A DNA stretch of 64,000 bases from Prostheceraeus crozeri (lineage: Eukaryota; Platyhelminthes; Polycladida; Euryleptidae): NCBI GenBank assembly GCA_907163375.1, contig CAJQUW010004788.1:50209-114208 (forward strand). Reading direction: 5' to 3'. Positions 1-14,000 of the stretch are shown in pieces. Position numbers and translations under genes: made by a program. The notes under the pieces were generated by a model. That model was given only the letters and a program-made list of their open reading frames with translations. It was not told the DNA's origin and searched no databases. Position 1 is the stretch's first letter. The number at the start of each line of letters is the position of its first letter.

Positions 1-1310
1 TATAGGCAAATTGACATTTGTCGTGGTCCTTGTGAATAAAATACATGGTGGTTTCTTCACATTCAAGATTTATCAGTCACATTCAATTTCCATGCAAAGC
101 TATTTCGAAAAATATTTTCAGCACTGAACTTCCTTTCACGAAGTATTTATGAAATAAAATTGAGCTCAGAATAATATTTAATACAAATAGAATTCCATGG
201 TTATTTATGCCAGGACATACAGGTATTTTCAGTTTTTCTAGTGTATATCACTGATTTGCATTAATTCAGTTTAGAATTACTGGTTGAACATTTGTCAGTA
301 CCATAAATAAAACTCAATGGTAATGTGAATTATTCAAAATAATTTTCGACTCATCAAGTCAATAGATATCATAGGACAGAAATGCAATTAACGAAAAAGC
401 TTAGTTAAATTCAACAATGATGTTAAATATGTGCTTGACTGCCCTAAGTCAAATGATCAAAAGCAATAATCATTTCAAAATATCATAGCAGCACTTTGAT
501 ATAACCAAGTTATTATATTTAGAAATCATTGAATTTATTAAATTTTCATGCACGAAATAATCGTTTCATTTTCTCATCATGCAAATTATGAGTGTGATTT
601 TGATATTAGCAGTTGCTGCAAATCTGACTAATCTTTCTAAAAAATACTTCAGGAAGTACCAATTATAGTATATAATAGTCAATGCATTCCTGGCTCGTTT
701 TTTAATTCTCGTTAGCAAGTCACGAATGAAATTCTTCGAACCGTCAGAATTTTTATCTTTTGTGTCCTAGCATCATGAAAAAGGAATTTCAATTTCCAAG
801 CCTGTAAATAATCTTCTTTCTTATGTGAGATTTGTCTTTGAATTTCATTGAACTTTCGTAATAGATGTAAGCGTAATTTGTGGAATTCAGTTAATGAATA
901 TTTCCCATTTCTCACAGGTAATCGTTGAACTTCTTCAAAAGGTCAATATTGTCACACTGGTGTGATTATCTGTAAACCGCAGAGATAAGACTGAATGAAG
1001 TAAATCAATGCTGTATTGAAGGCAGCGGTGCATTTCAGTTCATTCATAAGTATGCGCAGTTTTCTGTCCCCAAGTAGTCAATTAGGACAGACGATCCGTA
1101 GAAAATTCAACAAGCTTTAACAGAAACCAAGTCAAAGAATTGGTGCTTTTATGCTTCCCCACATTTTATAAATTTTCCAATGTTTGTGTTAACTTCGAAA
1201 AAATTCCAACATTTATTTACGTGTGGTTAGGTAGAACAATATCGCACAAGACAGCGTTGAGTATGCAAAATTCCCCGCGTTAGTAAAACAAGATCGCCTG
1301 AACCTGCTTT
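1..1310. other. AT-rich span, no gene seen
   Basis: I see no coding pattern, repeat structure or RNA gene here. The only open frame is a short minus-strand one near 712-915 of a length expected by chance in AT-rich DNA. Confidence 0.5.
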
Positions 1311-1562
1311 GTGGCTCATTACGAACAACAATCCCACTATGTTCATGATCAGAACCGCACATGTGGGTTCTTGAAGTTGCGTTCGCATCTTTTATATTCT
1401 AACTATTATCTGGGGACCCATCTTTCATGCCAAGGGTTCAAGAAAGACCATATGTTCGAGTACTCGGCGATAGATCAAGCTAACCTAATCCAATACGGTT
1501 TGGCGAATTCGGATAACGCCGCCTCAATTGAAAGCTTTACTCCAGAGGTCTTCCGTCCTTAA
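1311..1562 (+). CDS. unrecognised short ORF next to the LTR-element insertion
   Basis: This is an 83-codon open frame that ends about 70 bases before the LTR repeat begins at 1630. I do not recognise the protein. It is slightly more GC-rich than the AT-rich DNA before it, and it could be an exon or the end of an older repeat that the LTR element entered. No splice site or start context decides the question. At this base composition an open frame of this size can arise by chance, so the call is weak. Confidence 0.15.
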   Translation: MAHYEQQSHYVHDQNRTCGFLKLRSHLLYSNYYLGTHLSCQGFKKDHMFEYSAIDQANLIQYGLANSDNAASIESFTPEVFRP

Positions 1563-1629
1563 CCAATGGAATGCTATGAGGAACCGCTTGGACACAAAGG
1601 TGCACAGTGAGATACGGAGACGTGGCTTT

Positions 1630-1899
1630 CACCGCCAGAGCATGAGAGTATCGTAAATCCAAATCTGATAGTGTGCAAACCACAGAATTAGATTCATCTG
1701 CGCGCGCTTCGGTTTCCTAGAAAGGAAGAATTGTATGTAACCTAACCTTAATATCGAAATAGCACATCACGGAATTAGACAACTTGCTCCTTCTCGAATG
1801 GATAATTCGTGTATCGCTTGCTATTGGAAATGGTAAACAATAAGCTGTCAGCAAAGGACACCAGAGCCAGTGAGAGATGCGTGCGTGCTGTGCTATCAC
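1630..1899 (-). repeat. LTR copy, distal part (3' LTR, before the P insertion)
   Basis: This stretch matches 23299-23568 without gaps and with one difference by eye. It ends exactly with GCTATCAC, the target site of the P element. The other part of the same LTR resumes at 16614. Confidence 0.88.
1892..1899. other. 8-bp target-site duplication GCTATCAC, left copy
   Basis: The same octamer follows the right end of the P element at 16606-16613. It occurs once at the matching place in the uninterrupted LTR copy (23561-23568). An 8-bp duplication is what P elements make. Confidence 0.92.
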
Positions 1900-1945
1900 C
1901 ATAGAAATAAATATATTTTGTTTATCTGTAATTGACTAGAATGGA
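1900..1945 (+). repeat. left terminal inverted repeat of the P element
   Basis: The first 15 bases match the inverted right end at 13 positions. The block ACTAGAATGG further in is also shared, with different filler sequence between the blocks. This two-block layout suggests separate recognition sites for transposase at the terminus and just inside it. Confidence 0.8.
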
Positions 1946-2012
1946 AATTGACTCAAGGTCACGGCACATTCGGAGGGAACTTAGTTGGGGCAAAAAGACG
2001 TTTCGCGCCAAT

Positions 2013-5000
2013 ATGGTGAAATCCTGTATTGCTTTCAACTGTACAAACAGAGATGATGCTCCGACTCGATCGCGAGGAATTTCTTTTCACAGGTGAGTTT
2101 CTGAAGTATATATTTCATTGAAATTTTGTTTAGAGACCAAAATATAGGTAAATTGTAAGGTGTGAGAAAGTAGCATCGAAATAGCCGTAGAAAATATTAT
2201 CCGGCAAAATATATGCAGAATTGCTACATTATGTATTTGTCAGTTGTTGTTGGTGTATTCATTCACCTTCATATGCTATATAGGAAGACGTTGATGTTTT
2301 TTTTGTGCTCATTACCTTGATATTACTTAGGAATTTGACGCTGACAGGCAATCAAGTCTCGGCAAATCGTCCATTTTCTTCTCTAGGGAAGTCAGTAAAG
2401 AGTGGAGCCAGAAGTTAGATTTGCTATACCCTACACAATGTTTTATTATCTCTGCCATCGGATGACGGTCGCTGCACAAGTAGTAGGTGTAAACAGACAA
2501 AAGTAGAGGGCAGTCAAGATGAAAACGTGCCATACAGAATTATCGTTCCTCATAATTATCACACGCTCACCGGTCTGATCTGAATAGCTGTGGGGAAGCT
2601 CTGTTTAACGCATGAAAAACAAACAGTAGTCCCATTATTCTTGTCAGTGACTCACTGCAACGTTGATTCCCCCTCGCTTTCACCAAGAGATTCTTATCAC
2701 TGATGTCACTCATGTCTAGTACCGGATTGGCTCACTAAACTTTGATCGATTTGTTGACAGTGATACTGCGGCTTCCAGGAGAATGAACGTAGACGCCTGC
2801 GTTTTCTCACTGCATCAAGTTGTGTTCAACAGTGATTTTGCATTCTACAGTGCCTACAATTTTCAACGCAATCCACTAGGCTCAAGTAGACCTATTTATA
2901 TCAGCGGTATATAATGCTTCTAGGAAAATGACTTTCCCGATCATAATCTCAGCTTTACTTCACTTGCCAAGTTCCAAAATCTCCCTCGCAGGTATGCTTA
3001 TCATGTCCCGAGTTACTCCCTTGTCTCATTTCTGCTAAGTTAGATAACCACAGATGTTATTTGTCAAAAGTGATAATGCAGACCTTCGCAACATCCCAGC
3101 CTGTCAAGCAGCCCCGACTGTCCATATACTTTTGAAAGGCTTCAGATTTGATATTCCCCTCTAAGCTCCATGAATCGGCTTTTCCGTGTCAATTATTTGT
3201 TGCTGAGCAGTCGACCGGATGCACTTACTTGTCGGAATGGTACACGCCTCACGGTGCGATTTTGACTGATAGGAGACCAGATAATTCGAAGAATGCGTAA
3301 ATCTAGATTGTCGATCGTGGTTTTGCAGTCAATCCAAACAAAAAGTTTCCACTATTTTTTTGTACACACACATTGATATGTACCAATTAGGGAATGTTCA
3401 GACTATATTTTGTGCTTTTTTGACGCAGGTTTTACTAATTTCAGTAAATTTATGTTTTTGTTAAAATTTAATGCAATATTTTATTTTAATCCTAGCTTTT
3501 CTTGTAAAAAGTGCCGTGGTGTTGCTGCACAAGCTCCTAAACCGACCGCTAGTAAGCTTCGTATTGGTGATGCTGATTATGAAGTTGTGCCTGCATTTTG
3601 TTACCTGGGTGATATGTTAGGACAATCAGGTGGCTGCAGTGAGGCTGCTAGACTGAGAATTCAGCTGGCATGGAAGAACTTTCGTGAGCTCATTCCCATA
3701 CTTACGAACAGAGACATCCCCTTCAGCAGCCGAGGTCATGTCTACTCCATGTGTGTGAGAAGTGTTCTGTTGTATGCAACCGAGACATGGCCAATCAACA
3801 TCGAGGAGCAAAACCGATTGTGCCGTAATGATAACGCAATGGTGCGGTGGATCTGCTCCAAGCGCCTATCTGATCGAGTTCCTATGGATGAGCTAAGGTC
3901 TAGGCTTGGTATTCATCGACTTGAAGATAGTGTGCGCTGGAGAAGGCTACGTTGGTATGGACATGTACAACGCATGGATGAAGCCGACTGGCCTAAGAAA
4001 GTCCAGACCATCGAACTCTCAGGAAAGAATCCACGAGGCCGACCAAAGAAACGTTGGCTTGACAACATCAAAGAAGATCTTCGAAAATGGAATCTATCCT
4101 CCGTCGACCCTTCGGATCGGACGGTGTGGAGAAATGCCATCAAGCCAAATCGACATTTGCGGACGTCCAACCCTTGCAACACGAGGAAAAGAAGACGGAA
4201 AACCGTGGACCACTTAATGCAATATAGGCTAACTTATGGCGGTTCAAAACGGTGCAAATACGGCCTAAATGCGGTGGTTCAAATGATTGAATCAGCAATT
4301 CCATTAAAGAAGAGCCTACCAAACATCCTGATTGATTTAACGGAGCAATAGGGCCTAGGGGCCTATATATAACACGTCAGCGCGTAGCCATAATCCTGGT
4401 TAGGTGTTGTCTTCGATTATGGCAATGAATAGAGCTGAGTCGACGCCGTTAGTAGGGTTCACGCTTTTTAAACCTACCATGCAACTCGCGGTTCGTCATG
4501 TAACTAGGGCCTAATAGGTATATTATTATGCTTCCGCTTAAAGTTCAATTAGCCATTATTGCTCGAAATAGCATGTGCTGATTCACGAGGATGGTGAGTT
4601 AATTAGGCTCTCATCGCTTATATTTTCATCGCATCGCATAAATTCTGATAGGATATTTATCAGTAACTTTTGCCATTTACCTGGAAACTCTTGCAGTTCA
4701 TACGTGCAGACTTGATCCATTCAAATACATGTTTATCAAGGAGAAAAAATGTTCAAAGTCACCTTTCGCACGTTTCTCTCAGAAGACACGAAAAGCTCTT
4801 GCTATCATGCCATCAAAAATTTTCTGCTCTCCTACAATTAAAAGAAAGCGTGACGTATTTCCCAGAGTTATAATTGATGATCCACTTTACCATGAATGCA
4901 TAGCTGTCATCATGCAGGCAGCAACATGAGCTTCGCGATGTATTGTGGAAATAATCAAACGTTGCAGTGACATCGTTCGTACGTTACATGCTCGTTATCA

Positions 5001-8000
5001 TTTCAGTAGGATAGAATATGATGACGGCAGCATTTTTGACAATCATCAATCATGTCCACATAAGGGAAAAAGTTGAGAAAGTAATACTTTGCCGGTATTA
5101 TTCAGCGCATTTCCTAACTTTTTGTGCAAGATAAAATCTGTAACAGGAGTATTCAGTGGGTATTCATGGCAGTATTCAGTCTAACTTCATACGTATGTCT
5201 GTCAATTATTATTCAAATATCAACCAGAACGTAACTAGCTAAATTTTGCCACTAAGTCTCATATTTGCCAATAGGCCAGTGGCGGGCAACCAAGTTGGGA
5301 AAGCGGGCCACAAGGAGTGGTCCGCGAAAAAGGCTGGCGGGCCACCAATTTTAAAAGGCAGTAGTATAGGCTTAATATTCTTTTATTCCGTACTTTTAAA
5401 TGCAAATATGGGCTGCTGTACCGTGCGTGTATCGCATTGAATAGAAAATTTTACATGTAAATGTAAGAATATTCGGAAAAAATGTTGGCCTACAGGCCAC
5501 AAAAAGACATGTCTAAATCTTGCACTTGGATTCCTTCATTCGTAGTTCAGGTTTAATTAATATAGCCTCTTTTTAGGTTCATTGAGCAGTTTATTACTTA
5601 GAGGAACATGCTCAGCAGGGCTTCGAATACTATGTGAATTAGCATAAACTCGCGCAAGTGATGACCATTTAGCGTTTATTAGAGAAGATATTCTTTACGA
5701 AAGGAACATGGTTGGATAATTCGAATGTGAATTTTTGGTTTTTGTGCCACCATATTGTTCATTTTGTTGTTCCTTAATGGTTTTGCAAATTCTAATTAGA
5801 TTTCCTCACCCTTAGATGCACCTCCAAAAGGTCGAAGTCGGAGTGAATCATTTTCACATCATCGATTCAAATAATGTCACTTTAGATATGAGAAGCGGTG
5901 GTGGGCCACCTAATGTGTCCCGGCGGGCCACGCGTTGCACAACAATGCAATAGACCTATCTATGTAATTTCCTAGTTTCTCAAGATTTGAAATCAGACAA
6001 ATTATTTTTTTGAAATAAAATGTCACAAAAATGTCAGTTTTGCCTACAGTTATGCCTCTATGAATAGTGCAAGCGATCAGAGCCTGAGCGTTTTTCAAAA
6101 GATATAAATCTACTATTGAGAACCTACTGATACGAAATCAAGACTCATCATTTGCGTCTTTTGGGGGGGGAGCTACCGTGCTTATCAACTCCCCCCCACG
6201 AGAACAAATAAATTTCAATTTTCATGCAATTTTTAGAAAATTTGCGTTACATTCCCGTTTTTTAAGTGAATTCCTAGCATTTAGCCCCCCGAGAAGGCAG
6301 GCGCAACCCCGAGATCAAGGGACGCTACTGAGGCACATTGTCCAATAGGCATGAAATGGAAATGTATGCTTCTGATATTTTTATGGTTTGGCTAGATAAT
6401 AATAGTAGTCAATATGGTTGTGATGGAATCTATTATTTACTGATTGACTGTGATGGATTGAGTCGCTTTCATCATTGTGAATAGGAATCGCTAAAACGCA
6501 AAACTCGAGAAGGTGCCATGCCACCTCATTTCTTTCCAGCCATGTCAACCCATTTGACTTTTTGAAGTAAATAAGCCATAATTTCAAAAGTAATAGTAAT
6601 TGACATCAACAATTCCATATAAATTGTTAAGTCATTTACTTGTCTTCCTTTTTGCAAGTGTGTAGCAGTGTTTGACATTGATGATAGACAAAAACATACA
6701 ATTTTTAAAAATGTAAAGCATTTTTTTTATTAAAAAAGAATTTCTCGGTCTGTTCTGAGCAGGAAGTGAGCTGGGAGAGATTTTCATATATATCATGTAT
6801 GTAGTCTAGTAAACCTTTATTTCGTATATTTTGGATTTTCTTTCCAATGGAGAGATTCTGGTGCAGAGGGCCATGTCACCCCAAATGCCAAGTCATCCCA
6901 TTCTCCCCTACTATCCATAAACTATTTAATTGCATCACGAAGTTGGTCGCATTCCCAAACAAATAATGAATTAACAATTTATTATGATGAAGAATTTGTG
7001 CATTACTTTAGTATTACATGTATTTAACACCATGTTAACTTATAAGTAGTGCATATCAGTAGTATCCATAGGAGCACTCTGAGTCGGCCTATAAGCATCA
7101 CACATCTCCATCATATCATTTAGCGAAAAAAATAATATCCTCATGCATGTGCAACACCCCAGCTACATTCTATGGATTCTTTGAGAAGCTCTGAACAAGA
7201 TGCAGACGAAATTTACATAGCTAGGAATATCCAATATTTGCGGATTTAGCTAGGAGCTCATCCGCAAATATCGCGTTAACTTCTCTTACTGAAGATAAAA
7301 GAAACCGTTTCTGTAGGCCTACTTCATCTTTGAGTTCTCTGGGCCGTCACACAGTTACGTCTTCTAGTTCATGTAGGCGACATAGATTTGCCTCATCGTA
7401 TCACGAAAAAAGAATTTTCTGCCACGTCATTATCAACTTATGAATAGATATGGATATAGGAGCGATGGAAATACTTGATGCAATTCAGCAAGGGATGTAG
7501 CATTTTTCCTAATGAACGTCATTGCTAGTCGTCTGCTTTAAAAACTTGCTAAACATGGTCCATTACTTTAGGATTCTTAGGCCTACTCTTGAAACTTCTT
7601 TTTTAATTCCGTTGCAGTGATCTTTCTGTTCAGGATTGCTTCGTCTCATTCGAAATCTATTTCAACGCTCGGATAAACTCATAGTAGGCACGGTGAAAGC
7701 TCGGTCACTCATGAGTCACGTAGTTGTGTATTTGAGAACAAAACTGTGAAGTATAGCAAGTCTTTCGTTTGTAGGTTTTTCTGCGGTTTTTTCTAACCTA
7801 GGCTAATGATATCTTTTGTTTTTAAAGACTGATTTTCAATCAAACTTATCATTGTTACTCCACTTCGTACATTCTCTCTTTCATTGCTTTTCTTTTTCTT
7901 AGCTTGCATTCTTAGTTAGGCCTATAGAATTGAATCATAGGCCTGCGCATTTACTTTACTCTGAATTGCTTAGTTATTCTACATGTATCCTATCATGCCC

Positions 8001-11000
8001 TTTTTATTTTCTTCGCATTCCTTATTTGACTTCCATTTTCCCTCGATGTACAACCTTCGTGTATACGCGCGTCCTCATTCCTGTAGCTACGATTTTTTGA
8101 AAAATTTTAATAAAAATCAGTTAAACCATATGCAAAAGTTTGATATTTTCACTGTTTAGCGTACCTGAAATCATTTAAATGTATGCAGAGAGCAATTGTG
8201 CATCAGGTGAATTAGTTGACTTAAATTTTTTAAGTTAGACAAATGAGTAGGCCTGCATGCAGTTCAACAAAATATAAATCATATCAATCTTTCAGGTTTC
8301 CTGCCGATCCAGTACTACGAAGAAGTTGGGTCGTAGCCGTGAAAAGACTGAAAGTTGATGATCGAAGGAAGTTGTGGGAGCCGAGTAAATACGATTGTTT
8401 ATGCTCTGATCATTTTGCCCCGAGCGATTTTCGTCCAACGAAAACGAGGCAGCTGTATTCTGCAGCAGTGCCTTCAATATTTAGTTTCACTGAGAAGACA
8501 GCATCGGGATCAACATCGCGCACTTTGCGGTACGTTGAGAGTTATGGGCAAGTGCCCATCTCAGTAACCGTAGGTCCATCTACTTCGACATCAATTACAT
8601 CACCTGAGGTTGAGGAGAGGCTTCATCGTGCTCAGAAAGATCTGCGAAATGCTCGGAAGCGGGAGAAGCGTCTGAGAGATACAGTAGCTTCATTGCATGA
8701 AAAAATCGCGGAGGATGATGGTATAACGAAAAGCCTACTTGAAAAACTGGAAGCGTATCAAGGTGAGTTTACTCCTGGCAACTATTATATCCACATACGT
8801 GTGAAGTTAGTGGAACCATTTTAATTACAGCTTGACTATATTCGAAAAACTTCCAATTTATCAATTTCACGAATCTAGGCTCAGATTTCACAATTCGCGG
8901 TCGCTTTTGAAAAATCAAAAGTTTAAAAATGAAAGTGGTTCCACTGGTCAGTTAGCGGAACCAAATTCTCATATTCTTAAGATCTCGCGGATATCCGGTT
9001 AAAAGCTGCATTGTTGTTTATACTGAAGCACATATTCGTGATCAGTGCAGCAAATTGGATCAGGTAGTGACAAATATAATTGATTTACTACGCCAATCAG
9101 CGAGACCGAGAAATTGGTTCCGCTCACTTTGCACGTGTTTTATACTTGCCTATCAATTCATTTAAGTGATGCTTTGTGCTTTTACTAGTATTGTACCGGT
9201 ATTCGGTCGGACAACCTATCCGGCATCGGGTCCGATAGGTAATATGGGGCCTACTCGTGTTTCACCAGATACCTGTAATTTAATTATTCATTTGAATGGC
9301 TATAATTTTGTTCACCTTCTAAATCTTTTAATGTTAATTTTCTCTTGAATTTAGTGCGTGTCGCATTCATCCTTCTTGTAAACTACTTTTAATAATTTTT
9401 ATTGACCTTCAAAGAAGCGTGTGTGAAGTTAGCCATACCAATGCCCTACATCGAAAATCGAGTGTGCCGCTCTCGAAAGCAACATCTGCGCATAATTTGA
9501 GTTTGGCAGCGTGCCACATATTTTTCAAAATAGTGCGGCAGTTTACGAGAACTCACCGATTGAAAATTGAAGGTGGTACGGATGCGAAGTTCGCCATACC
9601 AAATTACCAAAACACATGCATCGCATAACTATGAAGTGTCAAACGCATGGATGAATAAACTGCCACGTCCCAAGTATGTGCCACCCATTATTTCACGGAA
9701 TTTCACTATAATAACTGAGAAATTGGATAAAATTAAGTACAAAGTGGCACGGTTATGAAGTTAGCCGTGAAAGTCTGACAAAATTAAAAATTTCCATCAA
9801 TCCGATTAAAAAATCATCTGGGCCAACTTACAGAAGTATGCCAGCCTGTGACACCCATCAAACAGAAATGCGGATTAACCTCCGCAGACGTTTCCACTCA
9901 CCATCTGTGCCACTTGTGAAAATCGTGGATCCTACTCACATCAACCGACAAATGCATTGATTAGGACCACCTTCTGCCACCTCTCAGACAGCTGGACAAG
10001 TCGACATACTCCCAATAACTATCACAACTCTCCGAATGGGATAATTCAAACACCTTTCGCATTCATTTCTCTGATGTAGTATAAGTACATGTCGCCAAAA
10101 AATAATTTCGTGTATACCAAAATGTGTTATTTAAGCACTTGAAATTGATGTCAGAATTTCAATGAAGCTAAAATTTATTTTACAGATATACCAGTGGAGC
10201 TCTTCAAGAGGGATGGTAGAAAATACTCGGCTTCTATGAGGGAGTTCTGTCTCACCCTGAGTCTATACAGCCGAAAGGGATACAACTATGTGAGGACAAT
10301 TCTGCCTTTGCCGCATCCGCGTACTTTAAGAACGTAAGTTGGTGTTCTGAAGTAGCTATCGATTAATGTTGCCACCAGTATTATTGTGATATGTATTACT
10401 GATCAGCTGGTGCATTTACGATTGTGTTCATATAGTTAAGAACTGAGATATCCCTTCCTACTGGATACTAACATAAAGTTTTGCAGGTAATTAACTATAT
10501 TTCTATGCAATAGGCTAATCTTTTAAGTAGTGAGTGGTATGCGTACTTCATGCGCCACATATGAGGGACATGGTCATGCAATTAGTCACCTTCGACACAA
10601 CCATGCTGATTTAAAACAATTGCAAATGGCCCACATGGCAAACGCGGAATCTGATCTCACGGCCAATTTTGGCAATTGGGAATCTGTGCCAAATTTTGAC
10701 AATCACTAACACAATGTTTAACTCAATTGAGATAAGGGATCATGAGTCCGAGTATCTATTTCTTTTATTTCCAGCCCGACTTAGTCCAAGCTTATTCAAT
10801 GTTTAATCATGCATTAATAGTGCTCAAAGTCATTGGTAGGTCTAATATTTTACGGACAAATCTGATCTTTGTATGACGAATTTGCGTAGTATTCTAGAAA
10901 GCCTTTTTATAAGCTGTTTTGAATAATTTAGATAGTCACTACAGACTCACAGCATGAGAATTTAGGCATCATCTGTGTTTCTGTGCTTATAGTATTAGCT

Positions 11001-14000
11001 TTCTGAAATTTGAGCTAGAAATGATAGAATCAACTGATTTTTAGTTCATGAAAATTTGTTTGACCTCGCTCTGAATTTGTGTATTGGAGCGATCGATGGA
11101 GGTTACATTACAGTCCCGCTTGAGATTCGAAAGACATTTTTCTACAACCCTGAGGTTACATGCCTTGTCCTTATCATCAAGCTATCTATCAGGCAAAACA
11201 AGGCGAATGTCAAATCTGCATTCAATATCTTTAATCTAGCGTTAATAAAAATCTGGTGTCTCAGTAAAATGAAGAGACTTTAATGCGAATGCTTATTCCC
11301 TTGAGTGCCATTATGTCACCATCTTTCAATAAGTCGTGTAAAAGACCATGTAAGGCATGTAATTACTGGGTTCCCTTTTTTTATTGGAAAACAGTATAGC
11401 TGTCTTTCTAAATCACACGTAAAAATAGGCTAAAGCAGGGTTTTGCAAGTTTTCTATTATTCGATTGGAGTGCGATTCGCGAATCACGCCCGATTCGATT
11501 CGACTCCTAAGTTAACCGATTCGCAGGTCCTCAATAAAAATTTAAGCATGTGTATCTTAGTAATCAATCCCTTTCATTGACTGACTCCCTATTTCCCGAA
11601 ACTTTCCGACTCTGTATGGTTTGTTGTTAATGTAAAGCATTCACTAATGAAAATTATATTCTCTATTTCTTCTCTCAAATGTCAGCTTTCCAATTAAAGT
11701 AAAGATGTTCATTATTGATGAAATGCAGGATTGTAAAATAGGTTTTTTTTCTTGGAACAGGTGGCTTCAAGGTATTGACGGTCGTCCAGGGTTCAGTGAG
11801 CAAAGTCTGAAGCACTTGCAGAGTCAAAGAGACGGTGAAAATGCTTGGCAATATCGATTTTGCACTCTTATGGTCGACGGAATGAGTATCAAGAAATTGA
11901 TGCAGTATGATCCACGAACAGCTGAATTTTCTGGCTTCATCAATTTCGGTCAAGCCTTATCCCTCAATTCCGATGAAGAGTTAGCGACAGAAGCCTTAGT
12001 ATTTATGGCCGTTGGCATCACTGGCCATTGGAAGCAAGTTATCGGATACTTCTTGATTCGTGGCATATCTGCTGAAGTGCAAAAGGAATTGGTGCTGCAT
12101 GCCATAGGAAGTCTTCACGATGTCGGACTTTCGGTCAAAGCCTTGACATTGGATGGACTATCTGCCAACATGTCCATGTTAAAGAAGCTTGGCTTCTCAA
12201 TGACTCCTGATCAAATCGTCTCTTATTTCTACGTTCCCTCCGGTGAAAAGGTTCATGTATTTATTGATGCATGTCATTGCCTGAAGCTTGTCCGCAACAA
12301 CTTCGCGAAAGTCGGAGTAATTGAAGTTGCTCCAAATGAATACGCAAACTGGACCTATATAATTGAATTGAACAAGCTCCAGAAGAAAGAGGGTCTTGTG
12401 GCCGCGAACAAGTTATCCGATCGACACATCCATTTCAACCAGCAAATAATGAAGGTAAGTTCTTCCAGTAAACTTATATTAATAATATCCGCTGAACTCA
12501 TTGAAATGCATTTCGGTAAAACTCAATCGCCTTTAAAATGCAACGAGGCCTACTCGTGATTATAGGCCTAATCAGTCGCACCCAGTGGTGGGTGCAATTA
12601 CGAGTGATCGATTCTAGATTCATCTAATATTGACCCATTGCCGCCTTCGATTATTTTAATACTCCAAGTTGCCATATATAGCTTGATTTTTATGCTAGGC
12701 TAACGACGATGACTTACAGAGTGGGCTCACTCATAACTTTAATAATGTCTCATCTGATAGGAGTACAAGTTAAAGTACAGCTTCCAATTCTCCCTCGCAG
12801 TTTCCCTCAAAATGTGTCGACATCACTCAAACTTTCCCGGTTCCTGAAAAACAAAACTATTCATCATTATCAAAGATGTTGGGATCGGACATCTTTGAAA
12901 GCCTAAGAAAACTAAATGTCTGACTCGCCAATTCTTAGGACTTGTGTTCTTCTGTTCCCCGTTTCTGATGCACTTTGGATCGATTCTCATAGCAGAGATT
13001 ATCTAGAATCTTCATAATTTTAATAAGCATGTATCATAGTCATTTGTAAAACTATTGCTCTATGCCGAGTAAAAATTCACATAGGTCGCATTCTTCTGGA
13101 TGACGAAGCTCTATTTTGATGAAAATTATCTTGGTGATTGAAATTCATATGAAGTATCTAAGAAAATGGAAATGAAAACCCGTAGGTTGAAAAATTAGGA
13201 ATTTTTGGACCCATTCATGTAATTATTCAAAGAAAACACGAATGATACTAATTTATGCGTCAGGAATCCCCATATCTATTTATGTTCAACCGAATTAAAG
13301 TCGCAGGACCTTCCTATTGAAACCATTGATTGATGCGGACGGTCGCACAATGTAGCAACCGGGAAAATTTTAACAGAATAACTTGCCATGCTTGTTTTCG
13401 TGCACACATACTTTATTTTGCACGACTTTCAATAAATGAGTAATTGTTTAGAATTTGGGCTATATTGTTGGATTGACCTTTCCGTCCTATTTCAAATCAG
13501 TGCAGCTGGACATTGCCCTGCACGGGTCGATAGTCATCTCTTAATTGTAGTACATAAAATCTCTAGTTATCCCAGATTAATCGAGTAGCAATCTAAAGGC
13601 GTCGTTAATGACTTAGGCCTACACGATATTTTAATCGTAACAGTTTTTGAGTCAATCGCTTTTCATTTTTTTCTTCCATCAACATTTAAGTATTCCTTCA
13701 TACATACAGTTTTGACTGTGACATGCGTCGCATACTTAAAATTACGTCTTTCTATACTTCAGGTTTCCTTGGCGGCTCAAACTCTGAGTGCTTCCGTAGC
13801 GACCGCTTTGGAGTTCCTGAAGAAAATTGGTCATCCACAGTTTCGAGATGTCGATGCCACCGTCACCTTCATACGAACTATCGACCATTTGTTCGACATC
13901 TTAAACTCAAGAGTCCCCGTGGCAACCGGCTACAAGCAGCCCATCAGACGGTCTAACTTCCAAGAAATTCGAGCAACTTTGATGTCGATGGACCGGTTTC

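Noticed and set aside
1600-1630. Target duplication for the outer LTR element
   Set aside because: AGAC occurs at 1618-1621 and directly after 24403, but on the left it is separated from the repeat by about eight bases, so it is not a convincing duplication.
3906-4217. Separate 103-aa gene overlapping the LINE fragment
   Set aside because: Only its last part is meaningful; it is the shifted end of the LINE protein.
8243-8824. THAP protein starting at the ATG at 8243 and ending at 8824
   Set aside because: The ATG lies in intron 1 and the stop in intron 2. The real THAP domain starts at 2013 and is spliced at 2092/8296 and 8762/10186.
12581-12625. Another hAT end (CAGTGGTGGGTGCAATTACG-like)
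   Set aside because: No partner end or 8-bp duplication could be found nearby.
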